64,000 nucleotides of DNA from Nyssa sinensis (GCA_008638375.1 CM018038.1:35808597-35872596); one strand, 5' to 3'. Shown: positions 23,910 through 36,480, numbered from the stretch's first letter. Translations and numbers: made by a program. The notes: generated by a model not told the origin, from the letters alone.

Positions 23910-26319
23910 TGCCTCAGCCGCTAAGTTCTCTTTCTCCCTTTCTTATCATAGATTCTGGTTTGTGGTTAATAGCTTTATAATATGTTCTTGTCTTTAGATT
24001 AAAAGTAATGTTCATACTATCTCTAAAATCTTTCAAAATTACACAGCAGAACATAAATGTGATAAGAGCCACTGCAGGTTGAAGTGGTTTGGAGGAGAAT
24101 TCATGAGCTAACCAAAGAAATGGGATTCTAAGAAAGATTGGGGCAAACTGAATCAGTTTTGAATGATCAGAAGACTAGTTATTTTTCTTATGACCTTAAT
24201 GGTAGTCTTTTTAATGAAGTTCAAGCTTATTGAATGCTTGTTTCTTTTTGTGTGTCCTCCTTCCTGTTGAAAATGTTTGTTCCATATTTATAACCTGAGA
24301 GACATATGTGAGACATGTTAATTTGAGATGGGAAAGGTTTTTCTTCTGCCAGGCGTTTGCTTTTTCGGCTTGATTGGATAATCTACTAACTCTCAAAAGT
24401 TACTACCATTAATGAAAGTCAGAATCACATGTCTTTGGTCAAACTAAAGTACTGTTGCATGAAATGCGGAGTGGATTTGGTCACCTCTTTATCTAATGTG
24501 GTGCAATATAGAGAGACATCATACCTAAGCTACCATGCCACTTGATCTCGAGTATCCCATAGATGTGTGTGCCCACTTTTAGAAATTTGTCAAGGTTTTG
24601 TCCCTGAACCATTTGGTTCTCCTAGCATGGGGGGAGTCAATATTGCAGAGCCTATTCAAGGTTGATACCTAATTTGGACTGATCTTGGCTTTTGTCCAGA
24701 GCTAGATATTATGCCTAGTCTAAAGGAATCCGTACTAGGCTACAATGCGATTGGTTGTAACCACGAATCTGAGCTATTTTTGTAGGAGCATTCAAGGAGT
24801 TGCATTTTGAGCTTGTACACGTGTTGCAATATGATTTGTTGAAGGAAATCATGCTCTTACAATAGGCTTAATAAAACTTTGGCAATAAACTGAAGATTGT
24901 TGGTGAGCTTCGGTATTTATTTTACAACAAATTACACTTCAATTAGGTAACTCTTACTTAGGAGTTTTAGTTTGATTAGTATCTCCTCCACCTTCTTGTA
25001 TAAGACAGGACAATACTCTGCTCTAAACTAGGTAAATGGAAGTCTACCACATATGTAATGCATATATGCTTTTTCATTTTATTTAATTTTTTTTTAGTTA
25101 AAACTAAATAATCACATGATATTCATATGATTGCATACGTAGCAGATTAGGATTGTAAAACATACATTATTTAGTTTTGTTACACGCCAAATTTAGGCCT
25201 CTTCAAATTGGCTCTACTATATTTGAACCTAGCTCATCCCCTTTTTTTTGGCCCAATTCTAATTTTAACACAACCCGTTACCACTTAAACCCACATTTGA
25301 ACGAAGCCTACCCAAAGTTGTGGCCCAATTTTAATTCTAATTTAACTATATACCAATTAAATTCTCATTTAAACGTAGCCCATCCCAAGTTTTAGTGTAA
25401 TTCTAATTCTAATTTAACACAACCCATCAATCATAATCTGTTAAAAAATTAAAACCCTTATCATCTTCCATTCTGAGAAAAAAATTACATCTAAAATTTC
25501 TCAAATTTGAGAAAAAAATTCCCTATCATCTTCCTCTTTGAGGAAAAAAAACTCCCTAAAATTTTTCCTTTATCATCTTTCCTCTTTGAGAAAATAAATT
25601 TTTAATGTAAGATTTTTCTAATTTGATAAAAAATATTCCTCCTAAAATTTTTCTCAAAAAAATTCTAACCCCCTTAAATTTTTTTCGTGACTCCGCCCCT
25701 AGGGTAGATAAATAATTATGCTTGGGATGTTTATTTTTTCCTCAGTTTTTTAAAACTATTAACTTCAATCACATCTTCCCTTTGATTGTTAAACACAAAT
25801 GGAAAGTTTAAGGAGACGTTAATTTTGTTTTAGAAGAGGTACCTAAGATGGAATGAGGAATTGGAATTTTTTTTTAAAGGAAAAAACTTTATTAGAAAAG
25901 TATTTGATTATAAATTTTAAAATGAAATAAGTATAAAAGATATTTTTATTTGTAAGTGGTCCTTATGGTTAGTTGAAATTTTGAAAGAAAAAAAAAAGTA
26001 TAAAAACTTAATTTTGATCAACAATATTTTTAATTAAAAAACTAAAATAATTTATATAAAAGAGCTTAAAAATCAAACAAGAACTATAACTAAAGAAAGA
26101 GATTCTTAAAAATCTTTAGATCATACCAAAAAAAAAAAGTCTTAAAATAGGATAAAATTTCATTAAAGATATCAAATTAAACTTAAAATAAGGATGAAGT
26201 GTAAAAAATTTTAAAATTTTGGGAGGATATAACTTAAAGATTTATTTTTTAGAATATTTTAAAAAGTATATGGAAAATTGTAAATAAAAAAAAAATTGAG
26301 AATGATGTCTACTTCGACT
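23910..26319. other. Intergenic AT-rich DNA
   Basis: No gene or transposon boundary that I can support. It contains a diverged tandem duplication (about 25245-25440, listed separately) and long runs of AAAATTTT-type low-complexity sequence (25440-26290). Confidence 0.35.
25245..25440 (+). repeat. Diverged tandem repeat, period about 75 bp
   Basis: The block 'gcccaattctaattttaacacaacc...cacatttgaacgaagcctacccaaagtt' is repeated as 'gcccaattttaattctaatttaact...tcatttaaacgtagcccatcccaagttt', and a third partial copy follows. It has no coding meaning that I can see. Confidence 0.55.
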
Positions 26320-26329
26320 TCGTCCCTGT

Positions 26330-28560
26330 TCCCATCCCATGAAAGATAGATTTGATCCTTTTTGGCACTTTGTTGATGGATTTTATCCTTCACTGCTAGC
26401 TTTTCTCACCATTGTTCCTGGCTAACCTACTAATCAAAATCCAGAATATCTTTCTTGGCATCGCATTGATCAAACCCTGATTAGTTTACTCAATTCCACC
26501 TTATTTGAACCTATTCTGACTATGGTTGTTGGACTTAATACCTCACGGGTTATTTGGACGTATCTTGAACAACACTTTGCCCAACAGTTTATCGCCAATG
26601 ATTCTGCCCTTCGGTTCCACCTACTATCTCTCACCAGGGACAACTAGTTTATCTCTGAATATATTCTCTATGTGAAGTCCTTGGCTGACTCTTTGGGCTC
26701 AATTGGTCAACCTGTATCTAATAATGATTTAGCTATCTCCATCCTCATTGGTTTGGGCACTGGATATGAGATTATTACCATAGCCACCTTATACTTTCTG
26801 CCACTATGATCATTTCAAGATCTTTGGGCTCGCCTTCTTTCTTTTGAGGCCCAAACCTCTACTCTCAATTCTTCCCAAACTTCTGTGGTCACTTATTCTC
26901 CATAAATTGCTTTCATTTATAATAGTTTCATGGTTCAATGGGTTCCAATGCTGCACATCCCTTACCATGCCAAGGAAATGGCAGTTTTGGAAATCGTAGA
27001 GGAAATAATAAAAATTGAAACCGCAATCGAGGTCATAACAATGCCTACCCTAACCCTCGAGGTTTTGGTTTTAGTTAAGGTTTTGCTACCCCAGTTTGTT
27101 AGTCGTGTCATGGCGTTGGCCTGGTTACCTTTTAGCATCCTCTGAGGCCAGCCTTTGTCGATCTTCAGTTGGCTCACCAAGCTCCTTCATCACTATATTC
27201 TTTATAGGACTATCAGCAACCACTCTCTCCATCGCCAATTCATCAACCCTCTATTCATTTTCAACTAACACTTTCTCATCGTACAAATTGGTATCCAGAC
27301 ACTAGTGCTACCCACCACATGACTAGTGATCGCCATCCTTTACAAGACCGTACCCTTACACTTGTTCTAACTTAGTGTTCCTTGAAAATGGTTATCATCT
27401 CCCTATCACTCATACTAGTAACATGTATCTTCCTCTTGGTTCTTCATCTTTTCAAATTAGTAATGTTTACCATGTCCCTGCTATGAGTAAGAATCTCCTT
27501 TTAGTTACTCAATTCACCTGAGAAAATAATGTTCTGCTTGCTTTTGATGCTCAATGATCTTACACCTATGACTTGACCTCTAGTGTTATTTTGTTTTAGG
27601 GCCTATGTAGGGATGGTCTCTATCATTTGTCATCAGTCCCTCTTGTTCTACAATCCTTCACTGCTACAAGTTTGTTTTCGTCCATATGGCACCTACCATT
27701 TTAGTCATCCATCTCATAAAGTCATGTCTTACTTGAGTTTTAAAAAATTGTTATCCACAAATTTTCATTTCCAAAAGTCTTTTTTGCCAAGGATATGCCT
27801 TGGGTAAATCCATACATCTCCCATTTTTCATTAGTAATGAAATTAGTGACTTTGAACCTTTTTATTTAGTGCATTATGATGTTTAGAAATCTCCAGTTAC
27901 CTTGTTTCTGGTTTCAAATATTATACCTTATTTATTGATGATTTTACACGCTACACTTGGATTTATCCAATGCTTCACAAATCATATGTTTTTGTTCATT
28001 TTTGCACTTTTCTTGCTTTCATTAAGAATAATTTTTGGGAGTTTTTTGAAATCTTTTCAAGGTAATGGAGGTAGATAATATGTGAATTCCCTTATCTTTG
28101 AATAATGCAACAACATTGGTATTCATTATCGTTTCTCATGTTTTCATACTCTAGAACAGAATGGTCTAACTGAATGCAAACACCGTCATATCTCTAAGAT
28201 GGCCCACACTCTTCTTGTATCTAGTAGTGTTCCCCTCAATCTTTAGGGTCGAAGTAGTCTCTACTACATTTTATCTTATTAATTGTCTACCCACTACTGT
28301 ACTTAAGTAGGACTCCTATTTTTTCTGTCAATTTGGTCATGTACCTTGTTACACCAATCTTTATCTTTTTGGATGTGCCTGTTATCCCCATCTTGGTGCT
28401 TATGTTACTAATAAACTCTTGTCTAGAACTATTGAATGTGTTTTCTTAGGTTACAGCTCTCAGCACAAGGCATATTGGTGTTTGGATCCCACCACCAATA
28501 AGGTATATATCTCCTGCTATGTACACTTTGATGAGATGACCTTTCCCTTTACTCACTAAC
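26330..28560 (+). pseudogene. Ty1/copia gag-protease-integrase remnant
   Basis: A decayed copia polyprotein read across frames. The gag domain at about 26440-26900 gives LSWHRIDQTLISL, IWTYLEQHFAQQF and LGTGYEIITIATL. Protease is marked by WYPDTSATHHMTSD at about 27290-27330 (a degraded D-S-G-A). The pre-integrase part gives VYHVPAMSKNLL. Integrase is marked by HTLEQNGLTECKHRHISKMAHTLL (about 28145-28225) and by the typical FLGYSSQHKAYWCLDPTTNKVYIS end (about 28440-28520). Reverse transcriptase and RNase H are absent after about 28560. More than ten stops or shifts are present. No LTR was recognised at either side. Confidence 0.82.
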
Positions 28561-29095
28561 AAACTGAATCCAACTCTTATGCTACCTTCAATCTTGCCTT
28601 TGTGCCTATTCTTTCCCCCATCATCTTCTTGTGAGTGCACTAGTACCCCATGACATTGGTCATCCCAACGAGCCATGTTAGGCCTAAGATTTCTTCAATG
28701 GGCATGACTCGAATGGTGGAATGGGCTGACATTGTACGAAGGCACGAATAGGCCTACTTGAACCATGTCAACCCAACCCATTTGACACCTCCAAGCACTT
28801 GCTTTAGGACCTCATGTACTTTTTTTTACTAGCATCCAATTTTTTTGCGCAACCTACTGAGCTTATGTTGCTAGCAATTATTAATGGTAGCTTTAAACAT
28901 TTAGATTTCTTTCTTAGTGTTAAAAATATTGTTTGTTGTGCTTGTCAAAGACTATTAAGTCACAATCACTACAGGCAGCTACATTGGCATACACATCAAT
29001 AGGTGTTTTACGAGAAAGATTTTCACGATAGTAGTGCAATTAATTTAGGTATAAGAAAGAAAAAGCTAGCTTGTCAGTTGTTCTATATATATATA
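28561..29095. other. Unassigned sequence between copia remnant and F-box pseudogene
   Basis: Short ORFs without family features and a (TA)n run at about 29084-29095. Nothing else is supportable. Confidence 0.3.
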
Positions 29096-29099
29096 TTAC

Positions 29100-29660
29100 A
29101 CTCTATCTACTAATTCTTGAAGGCATCTTGAAGTTGTGTTACACCAAAATCGTAGCGTATTTTATGGTTACCACATATTTGGTTCCTTGTGTAACACATA
29201 TTTAAATGGAGTTTATTACTGGGTAACCTATGAAAGGTATCCTATTTCAAACTATACGATCCTTTCATTTGATATGGGCAATGAAATTTTTTGAGAGTTA
29301 CCTGGGCCTCTAGATATTTGTGAATCAAAATGTGTGAATTTTACCATGTACAAGGGCTCTACTTCTATGTTAATATAGTGTTTGTTTGAAGTTGACAAAT
29401 ATTTTTACATATGGGTGATGAAGAAGGAAGGGTGTTGGACCAAAATATTGACTATTGGACCCCTTTAAGGAGTTGAGAGACCACTAGAGTTATGAAGAAA
29501 TGATGGTCTTTTTCTTGAGAGTAAAACTTCATAGTTATTATTATACAACAGTGATACCTAAGAATTTGAGGATTTTGGATTTCGTGGAAAAAACTTTAGC
29601 CTTCAAGTTTTCATCTAAAAAGAAAGTCTCGTTTCCATTAAAGGAATAAATGAATCCCAT
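29100..29660 (+). pseudogene. F-box-associated (FBA) domain pseudogene
   Basis: One frame keeps the FBA_1 type of sequence for over 150 codons, interrupted by stops. It reads LNGVYYWVTYE (about 29200-29230), TILSFDMGNEIF, ELPGPLDICES, LFEVDKYFYIWVMKKEGCWTKILTIGPL, GVERPLEL and LFLES...LLLYNSDT. This order (NGxxYW, ILSFDMGxExF, WTKxxTIGPLxGVERPL) is the typical C-terminal substrate-recognition half of plant FBA-type F-box proteins. Known members act as SCF E3 ligase adaptors. The N-terminal F-box is not visible upstream, and there are at least six stops, so it is a truncated dead copy of a large, fast-evolving family. Confidence 0.78.
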
Positions 29661-30280
29661 AGAGGATATAATTCATCTAATATATTTAAATTTAGAGAAT
29701 TCGTCACATTTCACCCGTCCATCACAACGCGGTATAAGAAGATTGAAGAATAATCTCACTATTTCTATTTTATTCCACATCTTGTATCCTTGATGCACAT
29801 CCTTTGTGGGGAAACAAATAAGAGAGAAAAGAATGAGAAGCTAAATGCGTACTTGAAGGAGCTCTTTTTGTGAAGTTTTTTTTGTGCTTTTTGAAATTAT
29901 ATTTATGTTATCTAATCAAGTTATTATACCACACCACTATAACTCCACTTTTATTGGATAAAACTTCACAATTTTGTAGCATCAAACCTGTATAAATTAA
30001 GATAGAATTTTAGCTTATAAGAAAAATTAGGGGAAAAATCAAATAACTTACATTGCTTTTAGACATGAAATATAATGTGTGCCTATATCATCAAGGCAGA
30101 TATAGATCTCGAAGAGAACAGTACTAGGGTTCTAAAAGTTGTATAAGACATAGATGTCATAGTTTCTAATATGATTATTGGAGACAAGATCAAAAGTACT
30201 CCATTATCTTGGGAACACATTTCCTTGAAGGATTAAAAAAGAAAATTAAATCTGCTAATTTACTTTTCTTTCCACATATA
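29661..30280. other. Unassigned AT-rich sequence
   Basis: Possible distal FBA pseudogene debris on the left; nothing recognisable towards 30280. Confidence 0.3.
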
Positions 30281-30281
30281 G

Positions 30282-30590
30282 GTTGAAGCCTCAAAATTGT
30301 ATCGCATGATAGCCCACAATTACCAACACAGTTATGAGGACCACTCTCCATTCATAAAAATCCCATGCTCTACTATAAATGTCCACGATCACTCCTTATC
30401 TTCCTCACTCATTTTCCTCGCCACACTAATCTTCCTACACTCTCCTAGAAAAATAGAGATTTTTCTCTATCATCTTCTACTTCTAATTGTTCTGCTTTCA
30501 ACTATTGTTGTATCATACGACCATATTCAAATGGTCCAAACATGGCCATACATATTTTGTGTCATGCCAACAACAAGTTTTATACCACTT
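30282..30590 (+). repeat. Promoter-bearing repeat, copy 1
   Basis: Starts 'ggttgaagcctcaaaattgtatcgcatga', contains 'aggaccactctcc' and a TATA-like 'actataaatg' (about 30372), then 'cactctcctagaaaaatagagatttttctctatcatcttct' and 'atggtccaaacatggccatacat'. The same order of blocks is repeated at 31937-32215 (+) and, inverted, at about 30925-31195. The TG start and single TATA suggest short LTRs, but this is an inference. Confidence 0.7.
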
Positions 30591-30924
30591 TGAATGACGT
30601 AGTTCTGGCTACACGAATGGTACTGCCATGGTACCTATTCGGTTGAGAAGTTGGAGTCATTTTAACTACTTTGAGTTTGAAATTACAGAGACGAACAAAA
30701 TCAACCTTTTGAATGTCTTCCAAGCGGCGAATATCATTCCAAGTAACCATTTTGAATAATATAGAACCAAAGAAAAAGTTTAAAAAGGAGCATACTTATT
30801 GAAAAATTAAGATTTAAAGTTCTAGAGCAATTCTTGAACGTGGTTCTACTGCCATTTGTTGGCCAATGGCCATACAAAGTGAAATTATGAAACAAAAATA
30901 GTAAATAACTTATTGTGGGCTTGG

Positions 30925-31195
30925 CGCAAAATGTTTATTGTCATGTTTGGACTAATCTGAATGTGGTCATAGGATACAATAGTAGTTAAAAATAGAACAA
31001 TCAAAAGTAGAAAAAGTTAGAGAAAATCTTCATTTTTTTCTAGGAGATGTGAGGAAGAATAATGAAAAAGATAATGGAGTGAAGTGAGAAAGATCAATGA
31101 AGAAGATAATGGAGTGATCGTGATTATTTATAATAGAGCAAGGGATTCCTATGCATGGAGAGTGGTCCCATGACGGGTTGGTGATTGTAAACATT
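30925..31195 (-). repeat. Promoter-bearing repeat, copy 2 (inverted)
   Basis: The reverse complement shows the same blocks as copy 1: 'ccgtcatgggaccactctccatgcatagg', 'tctattataaataatcacgatcactcc', 'cacatctcctagaaaaaaatgaagattttctc' and 'tcctatgaccacattcagattagtccaaacatg'. With copy 1 it forms an imperfect inverted repeat with about 330 bases between the arms. Confidence 0.7.
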
Positions 31196-31199
31196 ATAT

Positions 31200-31689
31200 T
31201 ATATATGGCTTTTTGTAATATCGAGTCCTAAGAAAAACTTTCAAAAAGATCCTTATCTAATTCATGTTGTTGATTGCACAAAGATATAAATGATAAATCT
31301 TGTTTAGATGAAATTTCATGTCTCAATCAATGGCCCAACCTACTGCAACTTCTGCCTTCTACATTTTACAACACTCTTTCTCTTGGTCTCTCTCACGTTT
31401 AATTTTATATCTTTGTGAAAAAATGAAGACGATTAACACCACAACCCAAAGGGAATCTTTCAATGGTTCTCTTCTATTTCTGTATTAAAGAGAGTAATTC
31501 ATAGGGGATCTTAATGGAAAAGAAGTCGATGAGTTACAGGTAACAAAAACTAGTTATGAACAATAAAATGATAATTTTATCTAATTGTAATTTTCACATT
31601 TATTAAGGTGCAAATAAAGTAATTAAGGATGTAGTCTAAGGATGTTAATTTATCTAACAATGCTCGGGTCGTGCCGTGCTTTTGCCTGT

Positions 31690-31720
<31 letters not shown>

Positions 31721-31936
31721 CCAAATCGTGCCGTGCTCATGGCCCGACCCAAGTTACAACTCTAAAACTAATTAATCAACTACAATATTCGTTGTATTCA
31801 CATATTTCCATCTACAAAACATGATCACTAATCCACTATCCAATTTTTGCTATAGCAGTAAAGTAATAAGTCTCACTTTAGCTTAGAGCATTAAATATGA
31901 GAATTAAATATGCAATTTTCTATTCTTCCCATATTT
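31200..31936. other. Spacer with GTGCTC microsatellite
   Basis: AT-rich sequence between repeat copies. The only distinctive part is a hexanucleotide-type array at 31660-31745 (listed separately). Confidence 0.3.
31660..31745 (+). repeat. (GTGCTC)n-like microsatellite
   Basis: GC-rich island in AT-rich DNA: 'cgtgctcgtgctcgtgctcgtgctcgtgcc', bounded by 'gggtcgtgccgtgc' and 'cgtgccgtgctcatggcccgaccc'. Tandem CGTGCT units are interspersed with CGTGCCGTGC. Confidence 0.8.
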
Positions 31937-32350
31937 GTGTTGAAGCCTCAAAATTGTATTACATGATAGTCCACAACCACCACTACCAGCACGTCATTAA
32001 GGACCACTCTCCATGCATGGGAAGTCCATTTCTCTATTATAAATAGCCATGATCACTCCATTATTGTTCTCACTAATCCTCCTCCATTCTCCTAGAAAAG
32101 GGGATATTTTTCTTTATCTTCTTCCGTTTCTGATTGCTTTACTCAGTTGTATCCTATGGCCACATTTAGATAGTCCAGATTTGGCCATACACATTTCATC
32201 TTACCATTGTCTATCTTCGTTCTTTCATAATTATTTGTGACCATCAATCATTATTCATTCTGTCTATTACACTCAATCACAATCTATACAATCAATATCT
32301 ATTTTCCACTATTCTTGGTCTTATGTATGCTTTTAGATCTTTAGTCACAA
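31937..32350 (+). repeat. Promoter-bearing repeat, copy 3, possibly a short LTR
   Basis: Starts TGTTGAAGCCTCAAAATTG, with 'aaggaccactctccatgcatggg', TATA box CTATTATAAATAG (about 32034-32046) and 'ctcctagaaaaggggatatttttctttatcttctt'. Homology to copies 1 and 2 ends near 32215. About 135 bases further, 'ttagtcacaaaactggtgtcgtgactcacc' could be an LTR end followed by a PBS-like site (TGGTGTCGTGACTC). If so the LTR would be about 410 bp. This end assignment is speculative. Confidence 0.5.
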
Positions 32351-32816
32351 AACTGGTGTCGTGACTCACCATTTGTAACCCAAAGTCTAATCATATTCCA
32401 GCACTTACTACCATCCTTCCCAATTCCATCCGCAATTCAGGAATCATAGCCCTTCAATCCTCAATCTTACAGAGTCTGATTCCTTTACAATTTTCACTTA
32501 GTCCTCTAAGTACAACCAATCACTTTTCTATCATCTCAGGGTTTCTAGCTTAACACTTATCGATCTTCAATTACTATCAATCTTTCGATCCATACTCTAA
32601 TTGCCACAAAAATTGGAGTTACTATCAATCAATCTTATAATCCCCAGTCTTAATAGGACCATCTAATCCTACAAGACTAGTACTAAGTCTTAGACTTACC
32701 TCAAAGTTATCAATCCATCTTCGATGTCCTTCCTAACTTTTAAGGAGCCCTATTCTTAACTTTAGTAAGTTCCTAGTCCACTAAGGATTATTGAATCTAG
32801 AGCTCTAATACCAAAT
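32351..32816 (-). other. Interior fragment of a minus-strand gypsy element, next to its PBS
   Basis: Lies directly 3' (minus-strand sense) of the LTR and PBS at 32802-32817. It is the start of the interior of a truncated element. No gag ORF survives. Confidence 0.45.
32802..32813 (-). other. Primer-binding site (tRNA-iMet type), minus strand
   Basis: The minus strand reads TGGTATTAGAGC, one base off the iMet consensus, three bases after the LTR end (TGTCAC on the plus strand at 32817). It shows that 32817 is the 3' end of a 5' LTR in minus orientation. Confidence 0.75.
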
Positions 32817-33890
32817 TGTCACATCTAGAAACCCACCATATGCGAATTACAGAATGTGAACGGCCGCAAGGCCTTCAATTCAGTCCTAAGTTAATTGCAT
32901 TCTTTAAAACTAATAATTAGCAGCAAAATTTCATAGGTAGTTCTTTTAAAAAAAATTAATCCAAACATACTTGGCAGAGTAATACTATATTCCATAATTA
33001 TATGTTATATAAGTTGTCCAGAGTTTACACCATTGTGGGTCCATGACATATACCATCAATGACTAACAATACTACAGATCTGCTAGTCTAACTCTATTCT
33101 TCTTGCTCTAAGTTGTCGTCTACCCCTAATATGTTATTCGGGTCAATTGGAACATCCTATGCTACATTCTTGCAGATTACCACTATACTTAAAGACTTCT
33201 CAATCCTTTCTTACTATTATTTCTTTCTCTGAGTACACCTGAAATGTGCATGGATAAATCCATGTGAGCTTTGTAAAAATATTATGAGTAATCATGAGTC
33301 TTTGTCATGGGTTTTGACTGATGGACTTTTCAAACAAAAAGAATGTTTGATCAATTCTCCATCAATCTAGGTTTTTCAATCAATCAATCATTCAATAGAG
33401 GATGTGCAAGCATGAAATTCTTAAAACATCAAAAGAGTTTTAAAACAATTTTTAACACTGGTACGATCAATAATATGATTTAACACGATTCAATAACAAT
33501 GGCTAACAATCAATGAGATTCAATTTGATCAATAACAATGAATACAATTCAATTTGATCTAATTGATACAATTTAATTTGATCAACTGACATTCGATACA
33601 ATTCAATTCGATCAATGATAATCAATATAATTCGATATGCACATTACGATAGTTAACAATGTGGCCTAAGCCAATCAATCAATGCAGCTGACGCTGCTAA
33701 CAATACAAGACAAGTTAGGACACAATCACTCTGTAATCCCGTACATTAAGTGTACGTAAAATTTTCTTTTGGTGAGCGATAACAAATCCATTTGGTTTTA
33801 GTGAAGCGATAACACATCAATACTGTGTAATGGCACGGAGTGAAACAATTTGAAATAATTCAATCGATTCAATTAAAATAATAGTACCAT
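32817..33890 (-). repeat. Truncated 5' LTR of a minus-strand gypsy element
   Basis: On the minus strand it ends 'CGCATATGGTGGGTTTCTAGATGTGACA'. Towards higher coordinates it shares the block order of the other minus-strand LTRs ('gagtaatcatgagtctttgtcatgggttttga' at about 33283-33314, compare 6873-6905). It holds a 25-40-base AT-rich repeat array based on 'caattcaatttgatcaat' at about 33470-33640. Recognisable LTR sequence stops near 33890, where the PMD-bearing segment begins, so the 5' part is missing. Confidence 0.65.
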
Positions 33891-33894
33891 CAAG

Positions 33895-36480
33895 GGCAAG
33901 CAAAGGGTTGGCATCTTATTGTTCAACCTGCCCAGTTGGTGCGGCCTGATCGAATGTTTCATCATCCCCAATGCCCCCTCTTCAGCATTACCTAAAAATA
34001 AAATAAAAAGATTGAATAAAGGGGGAAAGAAGGAAAAGACCAGCAAAGATAGACGACAAAAAGACAACAACAAAAAAAAAAAAAACTCAAAGATAGCTAA
34101 GGAAAATGGTACCTGTCTCAGTGGGACTGATCGCCAAAAGGATTAAGCAAATAGCCTGAGCTGGAAGAAGTCTCATTCCCCCTTATTTCCCCCTGCCAGC
34201 TTGTCAAGATCAAACCCAGCCTCCTTGTTCAAGTTTAGCAAAAAGGATGCATGATTAGCTCTGTCCATTCCTATGTATACACCACGAAGACTCTAGGCCT
34301 GGCTCTTGAGCAGAGGCACTCGTTATGCCATAAAAGCTCTCGGACAAAACCTTCAACCAGATGGGGATGCTATCAGGAGGGGGTTATGTAGAAAAGCCTC
34401 CCAAAAAAGATTAAAGGGTTACCAAAATCATTAGAGATAATAAAATAAAAAAGGAAAAATAGAGGGGGAACAATTACAAAAAGGAAAGAAGAGCTACTTC
34501 GGACTGTGGTTGAGGTTATATGTGAGGCTAAGAGTCCCCCTCAAAGGGCATAAAGGTCGTGAAGTACCACTCCCCATAGCCAGTCTCGAAGAACCACCTC
34601 TTTCAGGTCTAGAAGCAACCATCTAGAACGCTGAGCCTTCTTAGAAGCAAAAACAACTTTACCTTTCCCCTTCAAAGGTGGTTTTGCTCGAGACTTAGCT
34701 TTTCCATGTTTAAGCGAGCCAGTGCAACTCATCCCCTCGGGATTTCTACTCACCCCTCTTAAAAGTACACAGAGAATGGTTATCTTTAGAGATTTCTACA
34801 ATGTTTCCCTTTACTTCGGGATGAGGATCAGCACTGACAAAGTCCCAGAAATGCTGAAGTTGCCATGAGCGAAGATGTTCGCTGCCTAATGTTAGTACAC
34901 CGATCTTACCCCGTACAAGAATCATCAACATCTCGCTATGACATATGTCCCTCGCAATCGCGCATGGAGATTCTATGTGCAGCTCGTTAAAATGCATAAA
35001 GTTATTCTTAAAAAGGAAACTAAACGAGTAAGAACAGGAATGCCCTGGTCATAACGAAATTGGTAGGCAACCCAGTCAGGCATTTATTAAACACTGCCTT
35101 CACTAGACTTTGTGAGGTAGGGAAGTATACAAGACAAAAAAAAAAATCCATCGAAAGGCCAGAAGATTGCCCCTTAATTGCTCTAAGTTCACCTCTATAT
35201 CACTTCCAAAGGATAAAAACCTAGATTCACTTCCACAAGGAGGAATATGACATATGGCCAAAAATGAAGGCATCTTATCTATCTAGGAACTCAATAAGGC
35301 ACCTTGAGGTCCCCTTGGTTTTCCAATAGTAAGCACAGGATAGGAGCCTTTCGCCGATTGCGCTAGAGATTGGGCAGACATTAGACGGAGGAACGACAAG
35401 TGGCTCTCGCTTCTAAGAAGCATAAGCAAGAAATCGCTCGAAGAGGAACAATTGGAGGAAAAGGGTTGGCACAAAACTACTAATAACATACTTTCCCGTA
35501 GAGTGACACTGATCTTCAACGACCATGTCCAACCTCCTATAGAGGCAGTCAAGAAAAAATAGACCCAAAGCCAAATGCTTACCTCGCGCAAGACGAGCAA
35601 TAATGGGGAAAACCTTGGCATTCACACAATCCTCTGGGGGCATGATCAAAACATACCTGGCTAGCTAACAGGCTATATAAGGGGCCAATTAGTGGGCCCC
35701 AGTAAACTCAGGTGCATCAAACATTTAGTGAACACCCCTAGTTTTTCCAAAATCATAATCACGAAAAAGATAATGAAGCCAAGCAACGAAGTTACTCTTT
35801 CAGCCACTGCCCTTCGTGAACTCGCCACCAAAGTTTGCGGTAAGGGATATATGTTATTGTAGGTAGGTTAGCGCTTCTTATTCCTCATGCCTTAGTTTGG
35901 AAGAAAGGAATACGACATTTCCTGTCAACGGGAGGTGCATGATAGCACATACATCCTCTAGGGTTGGAGTAAACTCACCCCAAATAGTTATGTAAGAATG
36001 CGAAAACACGCTCCATTGAGAAACAAGTGACAGCAGTCCTTTCGTTGCATGATAGTACATACATCCTCTAGGGTTGAAGTAAACTCACCCCAAATAGTCA
36101 TGAAAGAATGCAAAAACACACTCCATCAAGAAACAAACTCCATCAGTCCTTCATTGTCCTTTTTATAACTTAAGTCAGCGACAAACTCGAGTCGACTAAA
36201 GAATTACTGCTCGGTCCAGAAGAAGACGATGGTCAACATTCCCAATAATATGATTAGTCCAGTCTAGCCAAATATCGATGGGCGCAGAGCCAGCCATGAA
36301 AACCATAAAAGCAAAAGCAAAATCACCCATTTCCACAAAAAAAAATGAAAAAGAGAATCGGTAGGCGCGCCGTCAGTCTCACCTTTATCTCCCTTCTCTT
36401 TAACTATGAGAAAAACTTCATGATCAGGGCTTGCCTCTGGGAACGACAAATAGTCCCTCAAAATGGCCAAAAGCCATCTT
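33895..36480 (-). pseudogene. Plant mobile domain (PMD) gene remnant, antisense inside a gypsy element
   Basis: Minus-strand coding similarity in several frames from about 36480 down to 33900. The clearest blocks are HSYITIWGEFTPTLEDV and CAIMHLPLTGNVVF (35878-36060), PIIARLARGKHLALGLFFLDCLYRRLDM and SSFVPTLFLQLFLFERFLAY (35413-35649), and a basic segment SRAKPPLKGKGK (34541-34753). 'GEFTPTLEDV...LPLTG' and 'LARGK-LAL-...LY-RLD' are typical of the PMD family (MAIN/MAIL1-like proteins and their transposon-borne relatives). A probable intron near the end spans 33993-34111: on the minus strand, donor CAG|GTACCA and acceptor TTTTATTTTTAG|GTAATG. Stops and frame changes make it a pseudogene. It lies antisense and just upstream of a plus-strand PPT and LTR (37072-38004), so it is probably cargo of that retrotransposon. 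Confidence 0.75.

Noticed and set aside
24430..24830. Sequence that superficially reads like a decayed coding region
   Set aside because: No frame gives a recognisable motif and no splice structure is evident, so it is left unassigned.
31660..31745. Possible CRISPR-like or regulatory array
   Set aside because: Simple hexanucleotide repeats without spacers in a plant genome; a microsatellite is sufficient.
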